NCBI GenBank assembly: GCA_037367355.1
Contig: CM074706.1
Coordinates: 1-64,000, forward strand
Length of the DNA: 64,000 nt
Reading direction: 5' to 3'
Source of the DNA: Neoscytalidium dimidiatum
Taxonomy: Eukaryota > Ascomycota > Dothideomycetes > Botryosphaeriales > Botryosphaeriaceae
Below the pieces are notes generated by a model. The model did not search any database. It saw nothing but the letters and a program-made list of their open reading frames with translations, and was not told the origin of the DNA. The position numbers and the translations under genes are program-made. Positions 1 through 9,751 of this stretch are shown here, piece after piece. Position 1 is the first letter of the stretch, and the number at the start of each line of letters is the position of its first letter.

Positions 1-89
1 AGAGCTGGGTTTGGGATCAAGGGACGGATTGACTGAAGCTGTTCCTCCTCCGTCGGAAGGTTGTTCCTGATTTCGGTCCAGGATGTCAT
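1..89 (-). CDS. Start of a retrotransposon gag-like ORF (partial)
   Basis: An ATG at 89 opens a frame running off the left edge and beginning MTSWTEIRNNLPTEEEQ. It lies 55 bp inside the inner end of the LTR at 145-523, exactly where the first ORF of an LTR retrotransposon sits. I therefore infer the start of a gag or gag-pol product. Only about 29 codons are visible, with no diagnostic domain, so the superfamily cannot be told. Confidence 0.45.
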   Translation of the reverse strand, partial: MTSWTEIRNNLPTEEEQLQSIRPLIPNPA

Positions 90-144
90 GGTTAGTAGTT
101 TTCAGGGTGGGGTTACCTCCGGTGCCTAAGAAAGGTGGTCAAAG

Positions 145-523
145 TGTTACGCCGGGACTCTTTCTGGGGGAGTCGAGGCGCGTCGTCAGGCAGCTTGGGC
201 TTAGCCAATACAGTGGTAGGCAGGGGAGGTTCGTACAATAGTAGGGTAGGAATCAATTGACAAGTTGACCACGAGGGTCCTAACTACGATAAATGAGTGT
301 GGTCTATATACATGGAGTGATCGGTACGATCAGTAGTGATCTGTAATGTTAACCCACTGATCAGTACTGATCGGTGGTCCGAGCTTTGCTGAGCGAGTGT
401 GCGGTGGTCTGGTGCATCAGTGTCGGTAGGTATTCTGCCGAGTTAGGCCCCGAGTTGGTCACGTGGGCGGTGAGTAGTCGTAGGGTTTCGTTATCCGCCT
501 TTCTGGGCGACTGTGCCGTAACA
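145..523 (-). mobile_element. LTR of a minus-strand LTR retrotransposon
   Basis: A 379-bp block begins TGTTACGCC and ends GCCGTAACA, so it has the TG...CA ends and short terminal inverted repeat typical of an LTR. The coding frame at 1-89 continues leftward, so this is the 5' LTR of an element transcribed on the minus strand. The block contains GATCAGTANTGATC-like repeats around 330-385 and a TATATA box near 305. The primer-binding site would lie just below position 145, but I could not match it to a tRNA. It is far less AT-rich than the island on its other side, which suggests a recent insertion that escaped RIP. Confidence 0.7.
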
Positions 524-1085
524 CCGTATATCTACCTTCGATAAATCTACTATACCTAGATCTAGATTATTATAGCTTTACTATAGTATATAGATACGCT
601 CGTTAGATAGTATTTTAACCCTCGTAGTTAACTTAAAGTTCTAATTTAATACTATATTAACTTAGAGATAATAAGGCCTATTAAACTCCTATATTATATA
701 ACTTCTTATTCTATTATTACTCCTCTTTCCTCGTCTTTAAGGTAAACCCTTCGATAAACCCGAACCTACTAGGTAACTCCGAAGCCTAGTAGTAGAGGCC
801 CCGTCGTTATACTTTTTAACTATTATATTTATAGGCGTTTTTTTAAATAAAAAATAATTATTATCTACTAGTATTTTTATATACGCTATTATTTTATATT
901 CTAGATTTTTTTATATAGATTTACTTATAATTATAAAGCTTATATATTTTAAAGTTTATAATAGAAACTATACTATAATATATTAAAAATAAAAGTTAGA
1001 ATTTTTCTTACTATTTTAAAATAGATAAAAATTAAAAGAAAAAAAATACTTTAGTTAGGGCCGTTAGATAGCTACCCGGCGGTCT
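524..1085. other. AT-rich, RIP-like island
   Basis: About 560 bp of almost pure A/T rich in TA dinucleotides, with no open frame. It separates the retrotransposon LTR from the first gene. The composition is what RIP (C-to-T at CpA on repeats) leaves behind in Pezizomycotina. The original sequence is not recognisable. Confidence 0.8.
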
Positions 1086-1090
1086 ACTTC

Positions 1091-2417
1091 CTAGTTATTA
1101 TCCTGGGGGCCTAATATCTTCGAGTATATATTACTTAGTAAATCGTATTCTATAACCCACTTCATCCGCTCCCGTAATATGCTTGGATCGAATGTCTGCG
1201 CCCACATCTCTTCGGGAATGTCCGCGCTGGCAATCTTGCCGGTCTCGTAGCTGGTCTTCGTGATCTTGTCCGTCCGAGGTTTCCGCAAATCCTGAAAGAA
1301 TTGGAACGCACTCTCCAAATCATTAGACTTCCAGCGCTGCAAGATTTGGGCGAGAGCGAATCCGGACTCGATTGCCATACAAGCTCCTTGTCCTATGCCA
1401 CGGAGGCCGCGTTAATTAAGCAGTAAGAAGACAATGATGTAGATACACACCTTAGTGAGGCAATGTAGAGTGCACTGCATCCCCAATCAACACGATTCCG
1501 TATCCGGCAGAGTTATTTTCGACATGAAACCATTTAGGTGTTGGTTCCCGAACATAGAGAGTCTGCTTCAAGATGTGATCATCTTCCGACCCTTTGCGAA
1601 GGCCATGAATGATCTCCTGAACAGCGGCAGCCCAGCCCTTAACGTGCTCGTAGAGCTCGTCAACAGGAGCTTTCGCCAGCCAGCTCTCCGAAGTCCAGCC
1701 TTCCAGCGGCTCAGTCATGAAAGCAATCACGCCGACTCTCGCCGTCTTTGATTCGTCGTTTCCGATAGGTAGGGTCAAAACATGACGCTGCGGGCCTCTA
1801 AAGTTGACTGTCTTCCGCAATAACGCCGCGGTCTCCGGCGACAGGTCTTCGTAAGCAACGTAGCCACGGTAGACCATTTGGCCGGAGTAGACGGGGAGGT
1901 CTTTGAAGCCAAGGTGCTGGCGCACGTATGATTTGATACCGTCACAGCCCACAATGATGTCCGCATCGGCCATACTACCATCAGCAAATGTCAGAATATA
2001 GCAGCTGCGGCTGCTGTTCCACTCGATGCTGCACAGCCGCTTCCCGGTTGAGACCATGCTCTCTGGAATATTCTTGCGCAGTACATCCAGGAGATGTGCC
2101 CGGTGGATCTGGCGTGACTTGGGTTCCCCGAATTCGTCAATCTGTCCCAAATATTCGCCGGTGCGGTAATGGCGATATTCCATGTAGACGGGTGGATCAC
2201 GGGAGGATTTGTGCAGCATGTCGTCTCGAAGGCCTAAGGTATCCAACACGCGGCCTGCGTTCCTGCTGATATTGACACCCGCTCCTACCTCTGTGAACTC
2301 GGTAGCTGCTTCGTAGAGGTGTACATCAGTGAGTCCAGCGTGAAGGGCTGAATTCATGAAGGCCATGCCTCCAAGCCCTCCCCCGATTACAGTAATCCTC
2401 TTCTCCGAAAATCCCAT
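1091..2417 (-). pseudogene. FAD-dependent monooxygenase, salicylate-hydroxylase type, with one in-frame stop
   Basis: Two exons (2417-1451 and 1392-1091) around a 58-bp GTGTGT...TAG intron would encode about 422 aa, normal for the family. Visible motifs are the N-terminal FAD fingerprint VIGGGLGGMA, the DG motif GCDGIKSYVR, and GDAVHSTLPH in the second FAD motif. Just before the intron, the codon after LPH is TAA (1454-1452); the family usually has Gln in LPHQGQGA. The frame continues perfectly as GQGACMAIESG after the intron. CAA to TAA is a CpA-to-TpA change, as RIP makes, and the gene abuts the RIP-like island. Members hydroxylate, often with decarboxylation, aromatic acids such as salicylate using NAD(P)H and FAD. 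As written, the product would be cut to 321 aa and lack the C-terminal third. A base error is the alternative. Confidence 0.85.
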
Positions 2418-2595
2418 GTTGGCGACGGTCTCTGTGACTGGAGAGCAGAACCTGATGGTTGACTCTGGTCCAGCTGCAATTTCTTAGCGACCGAGCCAAT
2501 GATAAAAGGTGTGTTGAAGATTGTATCAATATATGGAAAAGTGGAGCACTCAGCGGACATGTCCGCAGCGGAAAGATAGCGCAGAACGCCGCTTA

Positions 2596-4510
2596 TCAAG
2601 CGAGACCCTTGCGGATCAATGCCGGCACCAATTTGTCTGACAGCTTCTTGAACACTGAGAGCATGCCTCCCATGCCAGGAAACTTGTCGGTGCACCAGCC
2701 AAGCAGAAGGAGGCAAGATCCAGCTACTTCGGAAATATCCTCGAAAACAATCGGATGGTTTTGGGGATTGGAAAGCTCCACTTCTTCCGCAAATGGTCTC
2801 AAGGTCATGGTCCGGCCATCCAGTGCCAACAGACAGTGTGCCATAAGCGTCAGGCCAGCGAGATAGATGTAGTGCGCAGACATAAACGTCATCGGATAGG
2901 CCCCTAGCGGCGAGTCTTGCGGGGCGCGCATGACCCTCTCGTACATCCTGATTAACTCGCATGCGGCCCAGTAGTTGTCCTGTGGCACGGATGCAAGCCT
3001 CTCCAGAGTCTCATTATCTGTTACGGGCTCTGCTGTCTTCCAAAGGGCGCGCAGCATGAGAGGCTGGAAAAGAAAACACATCGTTGCGCAGAAGCCGACG
3101 TCACACGTTACAGTTGCCACGCCTGTGAGGTCATCTGTAACTTCTAGTTCTTTTTTCCACGCAAGAAGAGTGGCATGTCGTTCCTTATACCATGAGAGGT
3201 CAAAGTCCGGTAGAGTAACGGGGAGATAAAGGTCGCGGTAGATCTCCGACCGTAAATATACGAGGCGATAGTGATGAGCAATGCTAACAGGCTGGAATGA
3301 AGCCTGATCAGCGAACAAAGCAGCATCAATGGCGCTGGGATACTCAGTGGTGATGATGGTTTCGGGCAGATCGGAGCCCCTGCCAAATAGCTGCCCAACT
3401 ATACGCTCAATTGCGTACAAGCCCCAGAATGTTGATCTCCGCAGTTTGCACTGAGGCTCATTCTCAAGGCCTATAGCTGGCTCCGTATGGTAGCCCAGTT
3501 CAATGGAGAGCCGACAAGCGTAGTCGAGGAGTTTCCATATATCTCCTTTGCGTGGATGGAAGAGACAGAAGAGGACCAGTAGCAAAAGCGCTTGCAGAGA
3601 AGCTGGAGACACCTCAGACGTGACCTCCTCAACGCATGTCAGGGCATCAGCGTAGAATGCCATGCTTTCGGCTGCTCTGGTTGGCCGATAGCGGGACTGA
3701 TTTGCGCATGCTATGGCGCATATCATACTGATGCGAAAGTACTGATGAGCGTGGTAGCCCTGTAAAGACTCATAAGAGCGTAATTCCAAGTACGAGTTCA
3801 GATCAGATTCAGCTGTGGAGGCGTCCAAAAAACCGTATAGTGTATTTATCGACGTGAAGTACAGCGCGACAAGAGACCTCATATCTTCGACTGCCGATAT
3901 GCCCGTTCGGGGGAAGTATTCCTTGCCTGACTGGGCAATCTCAGTATCTGAAAGGCCTAGATTAGAAGTGTTGATTGTGAATCCTTTACTGTATGTATGG
4001 TTCACGACCTCCACTGTGAGTGCGAAGACGGAGCTTGAGCCGAAGAATCGAAAAGTATCTCCTGATTCTGATTGAAGATAGAAATGAATGTCAAATGATG
4101 GCTCCGGAGGAATAAGCGGGTCCACTGGAGGGGAGGAGACACTGGAAATATTATCCGATTGTGAGGAACTGTCGATAGTTGGCTGGGCGGCTGTGGCGGC
4201 AATGGGAGAGTTAGAAACTGCGTCTTTCATGACCTGCAGACGCTCGAGTCGTGTCAGAAGGGACTGCACGTAACTGAAGACAGACAAGTCAGACTAAGGT
4301 CTTCGAGCAAGCTGGCATTGCATACCTGCGGGGCAGTGCCTGTTGTAGAGCATGGTCAAACATCATGCACTCCGCCCCCGCCTTTTGGCACAGGCGACAA
4401 GCTGGGAGAAGAGTATCGCACTTCCGCCGCAGTCGCCTGCATCTCTGGCATGTTGAAAGCAGCTTCTGTACCATGAGCCTGTTGATTGGTTGAGTCTGTA
4501 GTTGCGACAT
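2596..4510 (-). CDS. Zn2Cys6 transcription factor with fungal_trans domain
   Basis: Two exons, 4510-4326 and 4273-2596, with a 52-bp GTATGC...CAG intron, give 620 aa. The binuclear zinc cluster occupies residues 21-48 with exact C-x2-C-x6-C-x6-C-x2-C-x6-C spacing (CQRCRRLRRKC...). After splicing, a coiled-coil linker follows (SYVQSLLTRLERLQ). A long middle homology region typical of fungal_trans (around RRSTFWGLYAIERI) completes the regulator. It lies 178 bp behind the FAD monooxygenase on the same strand and beside the MFS gene, so I infer it regulates this local block. The inducer is unknown. No lesions are seen. Confidence 0.92.
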
Positions 4511-4630
4511 TGCGTGCGGGGAATGTAAAGTGAGAAATGCGGAGCAATATCAATGCTTGTGCGCGTAGAGATAAGGCGTCGGCTGAAATGCCGCACATTA
4601 CTAATCCAGTTTGATCCCCACCATCCAGCC

Positions 4631-6300
4631 TCATTTCTTCACAGATACGCTAATATTTACAGGATCTGCAACTTCCACGCCTTCGATGACGTCTTTTGCT
4701 GCGCGTTCTAGATCGTCAAGGTTGGGCCCGTTTGAATGCTTGGTGCCATCGAATTTCTCATCGATCTCCTCGAGAGTCAAACCCTTCGTCTCAACCCAAC
4801 AGAGTGCGATGAAGACCCAGAGGAGAACATTAAATGTTGCATTGATCATGTAAATCTTCCATCCTATGGTATCGAAGGCGAATGGAAAGGCAAATGACTG
4901 CATGGCTGTCAGCTCTATTATACTATAGCACAGTTTCCGGTCACTTACAACCAGCAAGCCACATCCTTGGGACGTCATTGTGGTGATAGCCATTCCCGTC
5001 GCTCGAATTGAGTACGACAGAACTTCTGGCTGGTACATGACTGAGAGTGGTGTTATGCCAAACGAATAGCCACCGAGGAAGAGGAATATACAAGCAATAG
5101 TACCGTAAATGCCGGACGTATTAGTACTTATGCCGTATTTTGCAGTCATACCACCCAGAAGATAGAAGAATATTGTACAGGAGCCCAGGGAGGATAGCGC
5201 CAGCATCCGTCGCCCGATGCGCTCAGCAAGCAGAGAGCCACAAAGAGCCACGACAAGCTGCCATGCCGACAAGATAACGTTGATCTCCAGTTGCGTATTG
5301 GAGTCTGTAATTCCGGCTTGTTCAAGCATGGTGCTGAAGTAGAAACTATTGCAAGTGTGTCAGCGGACAGTCTAAGCAGTACGGTCCTGTCGAGCCCTAC
5401 GTAATGATGTTGGAGCCTGTTAGCATAGCAAGTGGAGCCACCGAAACAGCAAGCATCAACCTCTTCCTGTTCGTCTTGCTACTGATCAGCTCTGAGAATC
5501 CAAGCTTCCGGCCCTCAGACTTCTCAAATGCGATCGTGTCTACGATCTCACGATACTGGACCTGGACCTCCGGACTATTCTCGTGGGACCCATTGATAGA
5601 GGCCAAGACCTTGAGTGCTTCATCCCATCTTTGCTTGTATGCCAGCCAACGAGGAGATTCCGGTAGGAAGAAGAGGATGACGACGACCAAGCTCGAGGGT
5701 ACAGCTTGAAGCAGCGACGGGATTCTCCATGACCAGGTTGAGTTTTCCATTGCCATAGTCTGCCAGTCTTCGTGAGTATCTTTCATTCGCGATGACTTCG
5801 TACTCACTTACACCATAGCAGATACCTGCTGCCAGTAATGACCCTACGGCCCAACATGTGAAATATAGTCCCAGCGCAAATGCACGAACCCTCGAGGGCA
5901 CTGTTTCTGCAACATATGTGGCAGCAGAGGTTTGCGCAAGACCGGAACCGACACCAATCAACAGTCGTCCAACAATGAACATGCCAATTCCCTGCGCAGC
6001 GCCTTGGATGATGGCACCAACGATCAAGATTGCGGCGGAAAGATAAATGCCGCATTTGCGGCCTCGCCAGTTGATGAGAGGCGCAGCGAGGAGACAAACC
6101 AGGAATGCTCCAATCGATCTAGCCGCCGTATTGAGGGATGTCGTCGCAGTCGTCAAGGTGAAATAATCCGAATAAGCGGGCATGGCATTAAGGGATCCCA
6201 TTAGCGAGCCATCATATGCGATCGTAACCGAGTCGACCACGCAAACGGAGATGACCAAGGCCGTCGTTAGGGTCGGGCGCCCTTTCAAAATGTCCGACAT
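4631..6300 (-). CDS. MFS sugar/hexose-type transporter
   Basis: Four exons (6300-5812, 5759-5401, 5345-4949, 4897-4631) give 503 aa in frame. An upstream in-frame ATG at 6378 would add 26 residues. Sugar-transporter signatures are clear: DGSLMGSLNAMPAY in TM1, the GRK loop after TM2, GRLLIGVGSGL, the motif YVAETVPSRVRAFALG, PESPRWLAYK before the central loop, ERIGRR between TM8 and TM9, and ETKGLTLEEIDEKF at the C-terminus. It is a plasma-membrane importer, probably proton-coupled, for a sugar or sugar-like compound. It is divergently paired with the beta-glucosidase across about 520 bp, suggesting joint control. The last intron (4898-4948) is 51 bp, a multiple of three without a stop, so its retention would insert 17 residues rather than truncate. 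Confidence 0.93.
4898..4948 (-). other. Frame-neutral 51-bp intron in the MFS gene
   Basis: GTAAGT donor and CATGCAG acceptor. An alternative acceptor 8 bp earlier (ACAG) would shift the frame, so the 51-bp version is preferred. Unspliced RNA still encodes a full-length transporter with 17 extra residues between two membrane segments. Confidence 0.7.
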
Positions 6301-6820
6301 GGCAGTAATCGGGGCCTGAGCTCGTGATGGAATATTGGGACTGGAACGAGGGATCAACCGACAGTTGCGGTAGAGCAAGTAACTCTCAATTTAAGCAGCT
6401 TAGCATTACTGACGTGTTACAACTTGCGCTGAACGTTCGAGATAGTATTCTTGGCAAAAAGGACGCCCGACCGCATAGGTATCTCGGTGGCACCGACGTA
6501 CAGTGGTCTACACTGAAGAAGTATGGCGTTTCCCTTCATTGCGGAGAGGACCTGCGATAGGTGGGGTGCGCATGGGCAAGGCTTGTGATAGAAATGCGGA
6601 GATGCGCGACGCGTCCGGGTTGGATGCAGGGTTGGGAAATGCGGAGCTACCCGACAAGCAAAGAGGGTGGGCAAGCCGGTGGGAAGTTCTCTTAAGCAGG
6701 CGAACCGACCAGCAACTTCACAATCCCAGAGAAAATCCAAAAAGGGGAAGCCAAGAAATCGTTTGGACGAGGGTTATTCTTTTCCACCCACGTGTCGTCA
6801 ACGCCGTCATTCGGACGAAC
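6301..6820. promoter_or_regulatory. Bidirectional promoter, MFS transporter / beta-glucosidase
   Basis: A 520-bp gap between divergent start codons. It contains an inverted CGG-N5-CCG at 6485-6495 (CGGTGGCACCG), the sort of site a dimeric Zn2Cys6 factor binds. The link to either local regulator is inference. The open frame of the glucosidase extends upstream to 6503, but that part has no family similarity, so I treat it as non-coding leader. Confidence 0.4.
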
Positions 6821-9388
6821 ATGGCACCTCCAGCCCAAATAGTCGAATTGCTGGGAAAGCTGACCTTGGACGAGAAAGTCGCTCTTCTGGCCGGGAAGAA
6901 CATGTGGGAGACTACGAACATTGACCGTGTGGGCATTAGAAGTCTGAAAATGACGGATGGGCCTGCTGGTGTACGGGGAGTGAAGTGGACATTAGGTGCT
7001 GGCACTACTCTCGTTCCATGTGGAACATCGCTCGCCGCTATATTTGATCCGGAGATGGTAAACCGAATCGGCCAGCTTCTTGGTGCGGATACCAGGAGCA
7101 AACACGCACATTTGCTACTCGCACCAACGATTAATATGTCGCGATCTCCATTCGGCGGACGGAACTTCGAGAATTTCGGCGAGGATCCCTTCCTGACCGG
7201 CGTCATGGCCACCAGCATTGTCCGCGGAATCCAGAGTCAAGGAGTTGGCGCTTGTATCAAGCATTATGTGGCAAATGAACAGGAGTCACGCCGTTTCAAC
7301 ATAGACGAGCAAATCGACGAGCGGACCTTGCGGGAAGTATACCTACGTCCATTCCAGATGGCTATGAATGCGTACCCCTGGTCGGTTATGACGAGCTACA
7401 ATAAGGTCAACGGAGAGCATGTCGACACGAGCCAGCACTTAATGCAGGAGATATTACGGAAAGAATGGGATTTTGACGGGCTTACCATCAGCGACTGGGG
7501 TGGGCTTAACGATACGGTACAATCAGTCTTAGCTGGAACCGATTTGGAGATGCCTGGGCCGCCTGTGCGACGAGGGGAAGCTTTGTCTGCCGCTTTGAAA
7601 GAAGAGAAGCTGCTGGAATCGGATATTGACCCTTGCGTTGAGCGCATCCTGTGCGTTCTTGACAAAGCGGGCCTCATAGCCGATCAGCCAAGGTCCATGA
7701 TGGATGAGTATGAAGGAATTGAGGAGAGCATGGACAGCCCAGAGTTTCGTGCGCTGGTGAAAGAGGCAGCTGTCGGCGGCATGGTCTTGCTCAAGAACAA
7801 TGGTATCCTCCCGATGTCGGCAGCCAATCTCAAGAGCATAGCTGTGGTAGGGCCAAACTCCAAGACTCCAACTGCTGGAGGTTCAGGCAGTGCAGGAGTC
7901 AACCCTTACTATGTCACAAATCCATTGGACTCGATCAGGCAACTGGCAAAATTGGATAACGCAGGTATCGAGATCTTGTACGAAAAGGGAATTCTCACTC
8001 ACAAGATGCTCCCTCTGTTGAAGGACAGGATCATGACTCCAGAGGGGGATACCAACGGCTTCCGCGTAGACTTCTATCATGGCCACAGCTGGGCAGGGGA
8101 TGTTGTGGGCACGAAATCATTAGGAACGACCGCCATCCTCATGTTTTCTGATGAAGATCTACCAGAAGCATTACGAAAGTGCTCAGCTTTGGAGGCAAAG
8201 CCGTATTCATTCCGCTGTCATGGGGTCGTATCTCCTCTGGTCAGTGGTAGCTACCTGGTCGGCCTCTCCAGCACTGGCAAATCCAAACTCTATATCGACG
8301 ACGAATTGGTCCTGGACAATTCTCAGTGGACACAGCTCGGGGAAGGCTTCATGAACTGTAATAGCTCTGAGATCCGAGCGCAAGTGCAGATGATTGCAGG
8401 TCGCCAGTACCGTTTCCGTGTGGATCAGGTTGCCGTGCCTCCTGCTCTGCCACCACACGATAACACTCTGTTCCACACGCTGTCCGGGGTCAGGGTCGGC
8501 ATGCTTCCCCCAGAGGATCAGGAAGCAATGTTCAAAGCTGCAGTTGAGAAGGCAAGGAAAGCCGAAATAGCGGTGCTCATAGTGGGACACAATAACGATA
8601 CGGAGCGAGAAGGTTCAGACAGGACTACGCTCGACCTACCTGGAAAGACTGAAGATCTTATCTTGGCGGTGTGCAGGGCTAATCCCAACACAGTCGTGGT
8701 AAACCAGAGTGCGTGTCCCGTTTCCATGTACAGGTGGAAGCATGCGCCCGCTGCAATCATTCAGGCATGGTATCAGGGCCAGGAGAATGGTAACGCATTG
8801 GCCGAGGTTCTTTTTGGCAAGCGGAGCCCAGGCGGGAAGTTACCAATCACATTCCCTGTGCGCATTGAGGATCACCCCACAGCCCGTTGCTTTCCCGGCG
8901 ACGTTGAAAACGACTTTGCTGAGTATAAGGAGGGCGTGATGGTTGGCTATCGCTGGTTTGACGAACGGGGGACCGAGCCATTATGGCCGTTCGGCTATGG
9001 CCTCACCTACACAAAATTTGATATTATCGACGCCAAAGTGGAAACGTCAGTCACGGATGAGAAGCAAGTCAAAGTAAGTATATTCATATCGATAGAAAAC
9101 ACGGGTGACATGGAGGGCCAGGAAGTCCTTCAAGCATACATTTCCTCGTCGCCAGTAATTCTGGAGAAAGGACTGGACGATCCAATCAAGAAACTCGCTG
9201 GATTTTCCAAGGTTTCATTGATGCCTGGCTCTAGGGCAGAAGCTAAGATTGAGTTCGGCTCTGCTGCTTTCGAATGGTATGATACAGAAATACCAGGCTG
9301 GAGAATTGATCCAGGTTTATATAAAGTGTATATTGGCACAAGTTCGAGGGATATCACCACCGTCAAGGACATTTCTGTAGAGTTCTAG
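6821..9388 (+). CDS. GH3 beta-glucosidase with PA14 insert, intracellular
   Basis: A single exon of 855 aa from the ATG at 6821, chosen because GH3 homology (ELLGKLTLDEKVALLAG) starts right there. The order is: GH3 N-domain with KHYVANEQE and the nucleophile Asp225 in TISDWGG; GH3 C-domain split by a PA14 module at about residues 413-560 (FRVDFYHGHSWAG...); and a C-terminal fibronectin-III-like domain around 785-855 (YGFGLTYT-like PFGYGLTYTKF just before it). No signal peptide is present, so it should act on glycosides already imported. With the divergent MFS transporter beside it, I infer uptake then deglycosylation of a beta-glycoside, releasing an aglycone for the neighbouring enzymes. Substrate specificity cannot be read from the sequence. 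Confidence 0.95.
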   Translation: MAPPAQIVELLGKLTLDEKVALLAGKNMWETTNIDRVGIRSLKMTDGPAGVRGVKWTLGAGTTLVPCGTSLAAIFDPEMVNRIGQLLGADTRSKHAHLLLAPTINMSRSPFGGRNFENFGEDPFLTGVMATSIVRGIQSQGVGACIKHYVANEQESRRFNIDEQIDERTLREVYLRPFQMAMNAYPWSVMTSYNKVNGEHVDTSQHLMQEILRKEWDFDGLTISDWGGLNDTVQSVLAGTDLEMPGPPVRRGEALSAALKEEKLLESDIDPCVERILCVLDKAGLIADQPRSMMDEYEGIEESMDSPEFRALVKEAAVGGMVLLKNNGILPMSAANLKSIAVVGPNSKTPTAGGSGSAGVNPYYVTNPLDSIRQLAKLDNAGIEILYEKGILTHKMLPLLKDRIMTPEGDTNGFRVDFYHGHSWAGDVVGTKSLGTTAILMFSDEDLPEALRKCSALEAKPYSFRCHGVVSPLVSGSYLVGLSSTGKSKLYIDDELVLDNSQWTQLGEGFMNCNSSEIRAQVQMIAGRQYRFRVDQVAVPPALPPHDNTLFHTLSGVRVGMLPPEDQEAMFKAAVEKARKAEIAVLIVGHNNDTEREGSDRTTLDLPGKTEDLILAVCRANPNTVVVNQSACPVSMYRWKHAPAAIIQAWYQGQENGNALAEVLFGKRSPGGKLPITFPVRIEDHPTARCFPGDVENDFAEYKEGVMVGYRWFDERGTEPLWPFGYGLTYTKFDIIDAKVETSVTDEKQVKVSIFISIENTGDMEGQEVLQAYISSSPVILEKGLDDPIKKLAGFSKVSLMPGSRAEAKIEFGSAAFEWYDTEIPGWRIDPGLYKVYIGTSSRDITTVKDISVEF

Positions 9389-9751
9389 CTTGTGGCCGGT
9401 ATTCTCTCTCGATCCTGTAGTAACTCTACGTGTATATGACATGTGCCAAAAAAAAAAAAAGTATACCGCCCGTGATGCGCCCCACCATACGTACTCTCGT
9501 GACCTTTATGAGTGTTTGAAAACACTTTCATGGCATAAGAATCATTCGTTTGGCTCGATATCTCACAGCTGTCCTAATGAATACTATTGTTATGCCGCTT
9601 CAAAGGGGCAGGTCAAATCCTTGCTGTTGCCATGTATGAATTACGAACTTGTTCGTCATATCTCAAAAATGCACCCAGAAGTACCTGTGCACTAGCCGCA
9701 CAACTACAGTTGTTGGTCAGCAACTACACATGGGAAGCAAACAAGCCACAA
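9389..9751. other. Intergenic tail-to-tail spacer
   Basis: 363 bp between the convergent stops of the beta-glucosidase and the M20 hydrolase. It holds a 12-13 nt A-run near 9449-9461. No gene is seen. Confidence 0.6.

Noticed and set aside
1452..1454. Programmed stop-codon readthrough in the FAD monooxygenase
   Set aside because: Known fungal readthrough uses TGA-CTA contexts. Here it is TAA followed by a splice site, and truncation removes needed sequence, so mutation or error is simpler.
6503..6820. Upstream extension of the beta-glucosidase frame
   Set aside because: It is open by chance and shows no GH3 similarity; family homology begins right after the ATG at 6821.
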